From: CAZAQV01 sp964487255
Lineage (GTDB): Bacteria > Myxococcota_A > Polyangia > Polyangiales > CAZAQV01
Assembly (NCBI GenBank): GCA_964487255.1
Contig: CAZAQV010000004.1
Location: forward strand, 124,001-188,000
Length of the DNA: 64,000 nt
Reading direction: 5' to 3'
Part shown: positions 35,231 through 43,491 of the stretch, piece after piece
How positions within the stretch are numbered: the first letter of the stretch is position 1
How the letters are laid out: each line of letters starts with the position of its first letter
Translations under genes and position numbers: made by a program
The notes under the pieces: generated by a model
What the model was told of the DNA's origin: nothing
Seen by the model: only the letters and a program-made list of their open reading frames with translations
The model's database searches: none

Positions 35231-35977
35231 ATGACCTCTTCGAGCTTACGAGTACTGACCTTTAATGTGGCGCATGGGCGCGGGACCGCGTTTCACCAGG
35301 CCTTTGTTCGCAACCACAGGCTCAACCATAATATCGGTGCCATCGCCGCTTTCTTGAAAGACGAGTCTGCCGACATCGTTGCACTCCAGGAGATTGAGTT
35401 CGGCTCCTGGTGGAACGGTCGCAAGAACGATGCTCAGCTCATTGCAGAAAAAGCGGGCTATCCGCATATGGCGGTCGTGCCGCACGTCAAACGCATGGGG
35501 CTCCAGTATGGGACTGCGATCCTTTCGCGGCATCGCGTGCTCGAAGCCGGTGGTGACATGTTCAAGCGCTCGGCACTCGTCTTCCCCAAAGGCTTCGTTA
35601 AAGCGCGCGTCGAGTGGGGCGATGCGGACGTGACGGTGGCCTCGATTCACCTCGACTTCATGAGCCGGCGGCGACGTGTGCGGCAGGTGTTGGACCTTGA
35701 GGCGGCGCTCAAGGGGCATCGGCCACTTATCGTGATGGGCGACTTCAACTCCGACTGGGGCGAACCGACCAAGTCGACGGTCAATCACATGGCGGAAAAG
35801 TTGGGCCTCCGGGTGTTCTCTCCGGAGACCAAGACTTCGACCTTTCCACGTCACCATGCTCGTCTGGACTGGATTCTCGCCAGCAGCGACCTCACGCTGT
35901 CCGACCGCGATGTCATCAAGGGCGACCTCTCCGACCACTACGCCGTGGCCGCCACCGTCACCCGCATGCACGGCTAA
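35231..35977 (+). CDS. Endonuclease/exonuclease/phosphatase-family protein
   Basis: About 248 residues; the ATG at 35231 follows a TTG at 35228. The fold signatures are present: LTFNVAHGRG, VALQEIE (metal Glu), IVMGDFNSDWG (Asp/Asn) and a final LSDHYAVAA (His). The family includes nucleases, phosphodiesterases and sphingomyelinases; no transit or signal peptide is seen, so it is probably cytoplasmic. It follows the wza-like gene by 24 bp on the same strand. Its particular substrate is unknown. Confidence 0.85.
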   Translation: MTSSSLRVLTFNVAHGRGTAFHQAFVRNHRLNHNIGAIAAFLKDESADIVALQEIEFGSWWNGRKNDAQLIAEKAGYPHMAVVPHVKRMGLQYGTAILSRHRVLEAGGDMFKRSALVFPKGFVKARVEWGDADVTVASIHLDFMSRRRRVRQVLDLEAALKGHRPLIVMGDFNSDWGEPTKSTVNHMAEKLGLRVFSPETKTSTFPRHHARLDWILASSDLTLSDRDVIKGDLSDHYAVAATVTRMHG

Positions 35978-35979
35978 TC

Positions 35980-36393
35980 TCCGCAGCCGCAACGAGTGTG
36001 TCGTCGAGAGAGGTGGCGGGATCACGCGCTAGCAGGATGAGTTCGTCCACATGGTTCACGATGGCATCGAGTTGAGAAGGACTAAGCGTTGGGTGCATAA
36101 TCGAGGCCACGATGGACCGAGTCGTGGACCCAGCGCCGGGTCGAATGCCTCGCTGCACGCCTCGTCGCCGAATGTGCACTCACCAAGTTCGATCGCGGTT
36201 CCGACGGCGACGCTTGCGCCAACGGCGACGGCTACCAGTCTCCGCCCGCGGCGTCAGAGATGCCGGCGCTGAAGGCAGTGCCGAGGTTCGCGGTGCCGCC
36301 CGCCGCAAGTAGTCCGATGGCGAGCCCAATCAGTACATAGTTGAAGCCGGGACCGCCGGTTTGGTTCCCGAAAAGTTTCCCCTGCACACCCAA
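35980..36393 (-). pseudogene. Decayed gene resembling the N-terminal part of the neighbouring toxin
   Basis: No intact gene spans 35978-36472. On the minus strand, 36393-36232 encodes about 53 residues that include GGPGFNYVLIGLAIGLLAAGG, closely like the toxin N-terminal GNAVGNYALIGLFVGAVAM, and then a stop. Shifting one frame, the sequence continues with VGTAIELGECTFGDEACSEA, again like the toxin's ATGLELGECATGNGPCSDA. Further on, a last frame gives a clean ending MHPTLSPSQLDAIVNHVDEL near 36092-35980. This is best read as a frameshifted, truncated paralogue of the toxin gene at 36795-39065, its toxic end lost. The 53-residue part could instead be a surviving Flp-like small protein. Confidence 0.65.
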
Positions 36394-36472
36394 CGTATGC
36401 AGCGATGTGCGAACTTGTTACAGCGACTTCATGCTTTCCAGATCAAGCGTCCTGTTGGTGCCCCGTAGTTGG

Positions 36473-36823
36473 TCAGCTGTCTTCAGTGAGTGGCTCTAAG
36501 CGGCTGCAGGCCACGGAAAGTTGTCCAGAGAGAACAAGGTCATGCAGGGCTCGGTTCATCGCAGCATGGGTCAACTCTTCGACAATGAGCATGTCGGTGG
36601 CCCACAGGTAGCTGCCTGCTGCGAACTCGCCAGTTCGCTTGTTTTTTTCGAATAGGCGTTCGAGGTTCTTGATGGTGAAGAACGTGGCACCGTAGCGGTC
36701 GCCGTTCTCCAGGGTGATCTCCACGTCGATGTTGTCGTCCTCGCGGTTCCACTCTTGGCTACCGAGGACTTTGAACGTGAAGCTGGGGGACTTATCAGTC
36801 TCCGAAGACACGGAGGACCTCAT
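36473..36823 (-). CDS. Candidate immunity protein for the adjacent toxin
   Basis: 116 residues, soluble, acidic in parts, with no signal or membrane helix. It begins SVSSETDKSPSFTFKVLG and contains ITLENGDRYGATFFTIKN and an ATDMLIVEELTHAAMNRALH segment. The gene overlaps the end of the toxin gene by 29 bp on the same strand, the classic arrangement of a polymorphic toxin and its cognate immunity factor. The overlap, size and position support this; I do not recognise a named immunity family with certainty, so the role is inferred. The start could also be the GTG at 36811. Confidence 0.6.
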   Translation of the reverse strand: MRSSVSSETDKSPSFTFKVLGSQEWNREDDNIDVEITLENGDRYGATFFTIKNLERLFEKNKRTGEFAAGSYLWATDMLIVEELTHAAMNRALHDLVLSGQLSVACSRLEPLTEDS

Positions 36824-39065
36824 TGATTACCCGATCTTGATTTCCTTTATTGGACTTACCAAGAATCTCGATCGCGCCATCACGTCCTTCACGAAAATAC
36901 ACTCGAGCGCCGTCCCTTGCGCGCGCTTCCGATATCCCGCCACCGATCGGACGCGAACCAATACCTGGATCGAGATTGCCTGCCTGGAGCTGTGACGTCA
37001 GAGAGTCGAGCGACGCTTGGTGTGACCGACCGGCGCGTTCGGCCTCTCGCACGAGACGCGAACTCTCGTCGATGCTCGATGTGACCTGGCGAAGCGGGGT
37101 TGCGGCGGAGCGCGGCGCGGGGGGGAGATCCGTTGTGCTACGCAGCGCGATATCGTCGCCGGCAATCGGCGCGAAAACCATCTCTGGGAAACGTTCGTCG
37201 GAGATGTCCACGTCCCAACTGTCAAGTTGGTCGAAGTTGAGCGAGGCTCCGTGTTGCCGTGAACGCTGCAGCACAACAATCACATTTTCGCCCACCACAT
37301 CGACTCTTGCCACCGACTCGAACTCACCGAGCCTGGCCGCGATTTGAGATGCTGTAGCTGGACTGCTGGTTTGGATTTCGGCGATGCCACCGGGCCGTAC
37401 GCGATCTGTCAAATCGATGCCCGTAAAGTCGTCCACGCTTTCAACCCCAATCACGCGTACCCAATCCTGGTTGGCTGGCAAGCTGTCGAAATCGGCCACG
37501 GTGGTGTTCATTCCGATTTCGGCCTCACCATCAAAAGCGGGTCGTGCGCGACGCCCCGCTTCGATGTCCACGTCGCTGAGCCGAAAGCCGAAATCGTCTG
37601 CGAAATGTGTAGGCATGGCGGTCATCCATTGACCGCCATCGAACGCCTCGATGGTCGAACCGACACCGACTGTCGAGTTGGCTCCGACCACCGGAAATCC
37701 AGTAAGGTCGGCCAGTTCCTGGATGGCCGCTGGGTTGCCCATGGGCCCACACGTCGCCGCGTTGCAGGCCAGCAAGCGAACAGGCCCCCCGCGGTAACCG
37801 TGCTCAAGCATGGATTGGTAGACATCGGCAGCGGTGCCGCTTGCGTTTCCTTGCGTAAGCGTTCCCCCAGGAGCACCATGCGTGTCGATGTCCCACCAGC
37901 CCGGTCGGTTGCCGTGCGCACCATCGAGAGTAGGGCGTCCACGAGCTGCATCCGTGGCTTCAAAAAGGTCGACACTGACGGGTGGTAAATCACTCTTCCA
38001 TCCCAGTTCGAGCAGAACCCCTTCTGCCGTGCTCATGGCCGCGGTTAAGTTCTCGGCCGGCACCACGTCTCCAGGCTTAAAGCCACCGGGTGGCGGGAGA
38101 CCCAGTTCCTCAAGTCCCAGCTCGTGCGCGCCGCTCGTGGCCGAGGCTGTCCCGTTAACGTCGACGTGTCCTCGGTTGCGGAGACGGCCCCAGGCTGAGC
38201 TAAGGACGCCTCCTTCGAGCGCCTCCACCCCGAAGTTGTCGATGCCGCGAGCGCGGAACCGACTGCCAAGCGCGGTGCGGCCAGAGCGGATGGGACCGTT
38301 GGCGAGAAAGTTACCGACGCGGGCAGCATTGGTGCCGCCATAGCGAAGGAGAAGTTTCGAAGCCGCCCAACGACTTGCTGCCCCGGGGCCGGCGAACGAG
38401 GCCGCAACGTTCATGCATTGGCCGCTGTCGCCCTCACCGAAGCAGCCTTCGGCCATGTCTTTGAACCCATTGTAGACGAAGCCCCACGGGTCTTCCGTAA
38501 AGCCGTCGATCATCGCCTGGCGCGCCTCGGCATCGGTGGCGATGGTGATGAGGTCCACGGGCATCCGTGCGAGTGCTTCCCAAGGGTCGAGCGCATCGGA
38601 ACAAGGCCCGTTGCCGGTCGCGCACTCACCGAGTTCGAGTCCGGTGGCCAAAAGAGCCGCTGCGCCCAGCGCCAGAAGCGGCCCGCCGCCGAGCGCGAGC
38701 ACCACGACGACCGCGCCAACGATCAGCGCGCCCTTAACGACATTCCACGGAAAACCGCCGGTCGGGTAGTCGGGTGCTTCGCCGTAGTTTCCGCCCTCCG
38801 CGGTGACGCCTGAAGCTGCGATGTTGGTCCAGGCCTCCCCAGTTCCAAGCGCAACATCGCTGCCGGCGCCTTCCACGACGCTACCTGATGGGCCGGGCGT
38901 GGCCGTCGCATTCGCGTGCGCAGCATCTTGGACGTTGGCATTGAGGCCTTCGCCAATATAAGGGGCCGTCAACATGGCGACTGCGCCCACAAAGAGGCCA
39001 ATCAGCGCATAGTTCCCGACTGCGTTTCCACGCGCGTCTGCCAAAAATCTGCGAATCACGACCAA
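36795..39065 (-). CDS. Multidomain toxin: Flp-prepilin-like N-terminus, caspase-like His/Cys domain, RelE/ParE-like C-terminus
   Basis: About 756 residues starting at the TTG at 39065 or the GTG at 39059, both close to an SD-like GGGGA; the longer frame to 39233 runs through a likely promoter. Residues about 10-35 read ADARGNAVGNYALIGLFVG, aligning with Flp pilins of this window (EGLTTVEYALLLVLVALAA): Gly before the cut site and Tyr at +6, but Asn instead of Glu at +5. A second hydrophobic region follows near residues 105-145. Near residues 390-450 DIDTHGAPGG (His about 396) and VRLLACNAA (Cys about 434) give the dyad of a caspase/C80-like peptidase domain found in polymorphic toxins. The last 60 residues (GGGISEARARDGARVYF, then GKSNKGNQDR) resemble RelE/ParE-type ribonuclease toxins. 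The domain order suggests export, self-processing and a nuclease payload. Confidence 0.7.
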   Translation of the reverse strand: MVVIRRFLADARGNAVGNYALIGLFVGAVAMLTAPYIGEGLNANVQDAAHANATATPGPSGSVVEGAGSDVALGTGEAWTNIAASGVTAEGGNYGEAPDYPTGGFPWNVVKGALIVGAVVVVLALGGGPLLALGAAALLATGLELGECATGNGPCSDALDPWEALARMPVDLITIATDAEARQAMIDGFTEDPWGFVYNGFKDMAEGCFGEGDSGQCMNVAASFAGPGAASRWAASKLLLRYGGTNAARVGNFLANGPIRSGRTALGSRFRARGIDNFGVEALEGGVLSSAWGRLRNRGHVDVNGTASATSGAHELGLEELGLPPPGGFKPGDVVPAENLTAAMSTAEGVLLELGWKSDLPPVSVDLFEATDAARGRPTLDGAHGNRPGWWDIDTHGAPGGTLTQGNASGTAADVYQSMLEHGYRGGPVRLLACNAATCGPMGNPAAIQELADLTGFPVVGANSTVGVGSTIEAFDGGQWMTAMPTHFADDFGFRLSDVDIEAGRRARPAFDGEAEIGMNTTVADFDSLPANQDWVRVIGVESVDDFTGIDLTDRVRPGGIAEIQTSSPATASQIAARLGEFESVARVDVVGENVIVVLQRSRQHGASLNFDQLDSWDVDISDERFPEMVFAPIAGDDIALRSTTDLPPAPRSAATPLRQVTSSIDESSRLVREAERAGRSHQASLDSLTSQLQAGNLDPGIGSRPIGGGISEARARDGARVYFREGRDGAIEILGKSNKGNQDRVINEVLRVFGD

Positions 39066-39095
39066 ACTACGACTTTCCCCAACCGTTGTACGATT

Positions 39096-39111
39096 TGCAC
39101 ACAGTATGCCA
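39096..39111 (-). promoter_or_regulatory. Sigma-54-type promoter upstream of the toxin gene
   Basis: TGGCATACTGTGTGCA on the minus strand fits the sigma-54 consensus TGGCAC-N5-TTGCA with the GG and GC dinucleotides correctly spaced; one base of the -12 TTGC is G instead of T. The predicted start site falls about 20-26 bases before the chosen TTG/GTG start, and also explains why the longer ORF to 39233 should not be used. Confidence 0.5.
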
Positions 39112-39281
39112 TGCGAGCGGGACACCGGTCTCTGATAATCATTGAATATTTGTGCGTGAAAAAGTTTGTTGGAACTGGATTTGTGCCGAAGGTGGAGCCT
39201 GGGTAGCTCCGAACTCTCCTCGGCGAGACCCATTTTCTTTGCTTCCTCCTCAACCCCAAGTGCCTGTTCATCGCACTCGCG

Positions 39282-39962
39282 CTAGAGCCGAGTGGGGCCG
39301 CTTGGCCCGCGCGGACGGCGCCGGCGTCTTGGGCGCCGCGTTGGCTTCTTTTTTTCGTCCTTCGACATCAGCAGTTCGTAGGGAAAGAAGGCGTCCTTCT
39401 CCGGCATGACGAAGGTCCGTGATGGGTCGAGTGGCCGCAATTCGGGGTCGGAGCTGGTATCGATCTCGACCGTGTAGCGAGCGCTGGCAATACCTTCGAG
39501 CAAGATGTGCGCCGTACCGGATGGGTCGGTTTCTCCGCCCGGGACATTGTTGACCGAGTAGGGAAGCCCGGCACCGTGCTCGCCAAGGTGCATGACGACG
39601 ACCGCGCGGCGCATGAGTGGCGTGCAGCTGACACCCACGACAATCGGCGCATACTCCTTGGTGCCGAGCTGATGGATTCGCCGTAGGTTGATCTTACGCG
39701 GTGCACTCAGCAGGCGAAAGCCCGGCGGGCAGTCGATTTCAAACTCGACGGGCATTCCGTCGGTACCCGGAATGGACGCGAGGAGCGTGCCGTCCTTCCC
39801 GGTAATTCCCGTCTGGTCACCCATGCGCACCTTGACCTCGGGCAGGGCACCGCCGTTGTCATCCTTGGCTTCAACCATGATGTCGTAAGGCGCGGGAGGC
39901 TCTTCTTCGCACCCGACGAGCGCGCCGCAACAGATCAGAAGGGTTGCACCAGCTACTCGCAT
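39282..39962 (-). CDS. Lipoprotein with carboxypeptidase-regulatory-like domain, last gene of the Tad operon
   Basis: 226 residues. The signal peptide LLICCGALVGCEEEPP has a lipobox with Cys18. The middle has a beta-sandwich region of the kind used in PEGA/carboxypeptidase-regulatory domains (DNGGALPEVKVRMGDQ, later GGETDPSGTAHILLEG). The C-terminus is very basic (RRPRRRRRPRG). It overlaps the start-distal end of the FHA gene by 10 bp and is the last gene in the long Tad operon. Likely an envelope accessory protein of the apparatus; no specific family is recognised. Confidence 0.6.
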   Translation of the reverse strand: MRVAGATLLICCGALVGCEEEPPAPYDIMVEAKDDNGGALPEVKVRMGDQTGITGKDGTLLASIPGTDGMPVEFEIDCPPGFRLLSAPRKINLRRIHQLGTKEYAPIVVGVSCTPLMRRAVVVMHLGEHGAGLPYSVNNVPGGETDPSGTAHILLEGIASARYTVEIDTSSDPELRPLDPSRTFVMPEKDAFFPYELLMSKDEKKKPTRRPRRRRRPRGPSGPTRL

Positions 39963-40831
39963 GCGCCCTTACCAAGTAGGCGACATCGCTCAAGTCGCTG
40001 TCGCTCAACGAGTTCAAGTGCCACGCGAAAGGCTGGGTTGGATGGGTCCTGCTGCACCAACTGGCCGTAGAGCTCACGCGCGAGCGTGACATCGCCATCG
40101 ATCGCTGCTGCGGCAGCTTTGCCCTCAAGGGTCGTGGGCTCCGGCCGTTCGAGCAGCGTGTTCCCGCTCGAACCCTCCATTTTCTGTTCGACTTTCTTTT
40201 GTGCCTCGGGATCCGTGCGCTTACTGAAGTCATCGCGGGTACGGATCTCACTGCCACTTGCAGGGAAAAGATGGTCGACCGACTGCGGACGAGGGCTTGT
40301 CCGTGCCGCCGCAGATTGCTGGACAGGAACGCCCTGCGCTGCGCTACTCGCGGCGCGAAATTTCTTGTAGATGAACATGCCGCCCACGCCGAGCGCAACG
40401 ACGACAACCAGCGCACCGATGACCAGCGTTCGCACCGGCGGGAGCGCACTGGCTTTCGCTCGGGTCCTTGAAGTTTTCGATTTTGCAGCCGGAGGCGGTG
40501 GAATAGACGAGGCATTTCCCTGCTGAACGCTCAGGCGGGCCTGACCGATGGAAAGTTCACTACCCACGGGAACAGGGACCCATTGACCGGCCGTGACCGC
40601 ATTGCCGCCGATGCGGACGTCACCCCTGTTAACCAAGTCGCATACGTAGAGCGCGGCGCCGTCATAGTAGAGCTCGGCGTGTTTGGGTTGGACCTCGCGA
40701 TCGGAAAATTGCCAAGCCACGGCTGGGTCAGAGCCGATTGCGGTGCGAGCGCCTGCGTCGCCGCTTGAAATCTGCCAGGAGGGGATGGAGCTGGTCCCAC
40801 TCAGGACTACGCATGAGATCGTGGCGCTCAT
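39953..40831 (-). CDS. FHA-domain membrane protein of the Tad operon
   Basis: 292 residues. The N-terminal about 100 residues carry an FHA-like domain (DREVQPKHAELYYDGAALYV, NRGDVRIGG) that would bind phosphothreonine peptides. One transmembrane helix follows (ALVVVVALGVGGMFIYKKF, about residues 140-160), then a low-complexity and helical soluble tail with a short TPR-like segment (AAAIDGDVTLARELYGQL). The gene lies 6 bp downstream of the second CpaF gene. FHA proteins accompany Tad loci in Myxococcota, possibly linking assembly to Ser/Thr kinase signalling. Confidence 0.7.
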   Translation of the reverse strand: MSATISCVVLSGTSSIPSWQISSGDAGARTAIGSDPAVAWQFSDREVQPKHAELYYDGAALYVCDLVNRGDVRIGGNAVTAGQWVPVPVGSELSIGQARLSVQQGNASSIPPPPAAKSKTSRTRAKASALPPVRTLVIGALVVVVALGVGGMFIYKKFRAASSAAQGVPVQQSAAARTSPRPQSVDHLFPASGSEIRTRDDFSKRTDPEAQKKVEQKMEGSSGNTLLERPEPTTLEGKAAAAAIDGDVTLARELYGQLVQQDPSNPAFRVALELVERQRLERCRLLGKGACE

Positions 40832-40836
40832 CGCAG

Positions 40837-41961
40837 CTAGTGGCCTCCCTTACGGCGGGCGGCCGCGGCCTCATACATGAGAGGTGGGAGGTCCATGCCC
40901 AGCCCTTGAATTTCCTTGGCGAACGTCGGCAGGGCGCCGGTCGGCCGAAGTTCAGAGCGCAGTTTACCCTGGTCGTCTTGACCGAGCATGACGCGCGTGA
41001 AGAGGTCTTCGAGCTGAAAGCCGTGCTCTGGGTCAAAACCGGTCACCTCCGTAATGTGACTAATTCCACGGCTTCCGTCACGATTTCGGCCTGTTTGAAC
41101 CACGAGGTTGATGGCGCTCGCAATCTGAATCCGCATTGCATCGAGCGGCATGTTGACGTCGCTCATCATCGACATCGTTTCCATGCGGTTGATCGTGTCC
41201 TTCGGGTAGGTGGCGTGAACCGTCGCCAAACCACCTGCGTGACCTGAAGTCATCGCCTGCACCACGTCCAGCGCCTCGCCGCCACGAATCTCACCGACCA
41301 CAATGCGGTCAGGCCGCATGCGGAGCGTGGCCTTGAAAAGGTCGCGAATGGTGACTGCGCCTCTACCTCGAGCGTCGGGTGGGCGGGCCTCCAACTGAAC
41401 CACATGATCCTGCTGTAGTTGGAGCTCCTGCGAGTCCTCGATGACGACGATACGCTCGCTCGACGGGATGAAGCTTGAGAGCGCGTTGAGCATGGTCGTC
41501 TTTCCCGACGCGGTACCTCCAGCGACCAAGATGTTCTTTTTCGCTTGCACCGAAGCGTTGAGAAATTGGGCAGCCTCGACCGTCAAAGCGTTAAAGCCGA
41601 TGAGCTGCTCAATGCCCACGGTGCTTTTGAGGAAGCGGCGTATGGCCACATACGGACCACCCGGACCAGCCGGTGGAATGACCGCCTCGACGCGGGAGCC
41701 ATCCGGCAAACGAGCTTCGAGAATGGGGCGCTCCTCGTCGAGTACGCGGCCCACGAACTGGGCGATGTTGCGCAGAGCCGACATCAGGTGTTCGTGAGAC
41801 TCGAAGGTTGCATCCGTGCGGTGCAATAGGCCGGACTTCTCGATTCGAATATCCTTTGGGCCGTTGATCATCACCTCGTTAACACCCGGGTCTTCCAGGT
41901 ATTTGCCAATCGGGCCGAGAAACTGACGAATGGTCTGTGCAAAGACTTCCTCAGGAATCAT
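40837..41961 (-). CDS. CpaF/TadA-family secretion ATPase (second copy)
   Basis: 374 residues, the standard short CpaF. Walker A is VAGGTASGKTTMLNAL at about residues 146-161, followed by IVVIEDSQELQLQ (Asp box), VTIRDLFKATLRMRPDRIVVGEIRGGEALD (Walker B and arginine fingers region) and ATVHATYPKDT (His box). It powers assembly or secretion as a hexameric ATPase on the cytoplasmic face. It is downstream of, and overlaps by 4 bp, the TPR lipoprotein gene. A different CpaF with an N-terminal FHA domain is encoded at 45277-47094 of the same operon, so there may be two alternative motors. Confidence 0.9.
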   Translation of the reverse strand: MIPEEVFAQTIRQFLGPIGKYLEDPGVNEVMINGPKDIRIEKSGLLHRTDATFESHEHLMSALRNIAQFVGRVLDEERPILEARLPDGSRVEAVIPPAGPGGPYVAIRRFLKSTVGIEQLIGFNALTVEAAQFLNASVQAKKNILVAGGTASGKTTMLNALSSFIPSSERIVVIEDSQELQLQQDHVVQLEARPPDARGRGAVTIRDLFKATLRMRPDRIVVGEIRGGEALDVVQAMTSGHAGGLATVHATYPKDTINRMETMSMMSDVNMPLDAMRIQIASAINLVVQTGRNRDGSRGISHITEVTGFDPEHGFQLEDLFTRVMLGQDDQGKLRSELRPTGALPTFAKEIQGLGMDLPPLMYEAAAARRKGGH

Positions 41962-42611
41962 GGTGCGTTTTCACTCGTTTCGGGTTTCTCATCCAAAGAT
42001 TGGACGCTCGGGTATTCCGCGCGCTTGGGTTCGTCGCGAATCTCCCGCAATTTCATTTGCACTTCAATAGCCCGCGACCCGTCTGGGGCAAGCTCAAGGT
42101 ACTTTTCCCAGTGCTCACGAGCCCGCTGGCGTCCGTCATGTCCTTGTGAGGCCGCGATGGCACCACTGAGGTAATGGGCCATGGCCCGCTCGGGGTTGGC
42201 TTCGAGCACGGGCCTTAGTTCGGCCGTTGCCTGGTCCATGTCTCCGACGCCGAAAAGCAAAGCGGCGAGCGAGAGGCGCACGCTCATGTCCTGGGGCTTC
42301 TTTGTCAGGTACCACCGCGCATGGTTGATGCCCGCGCGCAGAAACGACGCGTTCATGCAAACTTCGAGCAGCTGGTGGATGCCGGAGGGGTCGTCGTAAC
42401 CTGTCTTGAGGCCCAGCGACATGTACTGCTCGGCGCGAAAGTAGTTGCCTTGTGCAGCACTGACTTGGCCAATGTGAAACAGCTCTTCGGGCGTCTGTGG
42501 TACGGGGCCACGGCGCTTTTCCTCTGTCGGGACACAGGCTACGCAAAGGCCTGCCATGATGGCGAAAGATAGCGCTGTCCGTACCGTTGGGACCATCGTT
42601 GTAAGGTACAA
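41958..42611 (-). CDS. TPR lipoprotein, TadD-like
   Basis: About 212 residues from the ATG at 42596 (MVPTVRT), or 217 from the first ATG. The signal has a lipobox LCVACVPTEE. The body is made of TPR repeats (EELFHIGQVSAAQGNYFRAE, then AMAHYLSGAIAASQGH). This matches TadD pilotin-like lipoproteins that assist the secretin in the outer membrane. It sits between the FHA gene and the second CpaF gene and overlaps the latter by 4 bp. Confidence 0.75.
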   Translation of the reverse strand: MYLTTMVPTVRTALSFAIMAGLCVACVPTEEKRRGPVPQTPEELFHIGQVSAAQGNYFRAEQYMSLGLKTGYDDPSGIHQLLEVCMNASFLRAGINHARWYLTKKPQDMSVRLSLAALLFGVGDMDQATAELRPVLEANPERAMAHYLSGAIAASQGHDGRQRAREHWEKYLELAPDGSRAIEVQMKLREIRDEPKRAEYPSVQSLDEKPETSENAP

Positions 42612-42617
42612 CGAACG

Positions 42618-43490
42618 CTATTTCTTTTCGACTGCGTTTTCCTTCTCCTCTTTTGCAACCTGCATTTTTAGCTTCTGTGCGTTGCGGTAGAGCTGCTGTA
42701 GATAGGGCGAGCCCGTATGTTGGACCAGGGCGATGAGGACGCTGGTATGGTAGAGCGCGGCCTTGTGGTCCTCCATTTCGATCGACCTCGCCATGGCGAC
42801 GCGGTGCGTTGCGTAGTCGGTGATGATCTTATCAACAAGCTTCTTGCCTGACGTGGCAGCGTGGGAGACGACCTGTTTGTCGCCCGCGCGTTGAGCGCAA
42901 GCGACAGCTTTGGCGTACAGCCGAATTGCCTCGATCCCATCCTGTGGGTCGAAGGCGTAGCGGTCGCTCTTGGCATCGGCGGTGTTGAGTGCGTCCACGG
43001 CATCTTCGGCCGCCGCTTCTTTGGGACTATCACACGACGCTCTCTCGGTGGGGATGATCTCCGGGAACGCTGTCGGAACCTTTACATCAGCGAGGTGGTC
43101 TTGCGTACGTTGGTAAACGTAGAAGCCGAAGCTGGCTGCCGCGACCAGGAAGATAGCGACAAGGGGTCCAACATTGGACTTCTTTTTGTTTGGGTCGTCA
43201 CCGGTGAGCACAATGACGAGGTCGCCGATCTCGATTTCGGTGCCCCACTCATACATGCCGTCACGAAAAGCGGCGCCGCCGACCGTTGCGGGCGTCGCGG
43301 CGCTTGGATTGACAGCAACCTGGCAGCCGTCCAGTTCGGGTGTGATACGCAGGTGCTCCATTTCGAGCTCTCGCGCATCCGGGATCGACACAGCTGCTTC
43401 GAGACTTCGTCCGACGATGAAGCTTTCGCCCTCCGCAAGATACGGCTCGGAGCTGCCATCTTTGTAAACGACATCGATCCGAGTATCCAT
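42618..43490 (-). CDS. FHA-domain membrane protein of the Tad operon
   Basis: About 290 residues from the ATG at 43490, which has a very good AGGAGGT site 8 bases upstream. The N-terminal FHA-like domain runs over residues 1-100 (ESFIVGRSLEAAVSIPD, LRITPELDGCQVAVNPSAAT). A transmembrane helix follows (VGPLVAIFLVAAASFGFYVY, about residues 118-137) and then a helical tail without known motifs. It lies between tadC and the TPR lipoprotein gene. Its relation to the other FHA proteins in the operon is one of function more than close sequence. Confidence 0.72.
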   Translation of the reverse strand: MDTRIDVVYKDGSSEPYLAEGESFIVGRSLEAAVSIPDARELEMEHLRITPELDGCQVAVNPSAATPATVGGAAFRDGMYEWGTEIEIGDLVIVLTGDDPNKKKSNVGPLVAIFLVAAASFGFYVYQRTQDHLADVKVPTAFPEIIPTERASCDSPKEAAAEDAVDALNTADAKSDRYAFDPQDGIEAIRLYAKAVACAQRAGDKQVVSHAATSGKKLVDKIITDYATHRVAMARSIEMEDHKAALYHTSVLIALVQHTGSPYLQQLYRNAQKLKMQVAKEEKENAVEKK

Positions 43491-43491
43491 C

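Noticed and set aside
36795..39233. Long N-terminal extension of the toxin ORF
   Set aside because: The first 56 codons are not protein-like and contain a sigma-54-type promoter; the Flp-like leader begins at 39065/39059.
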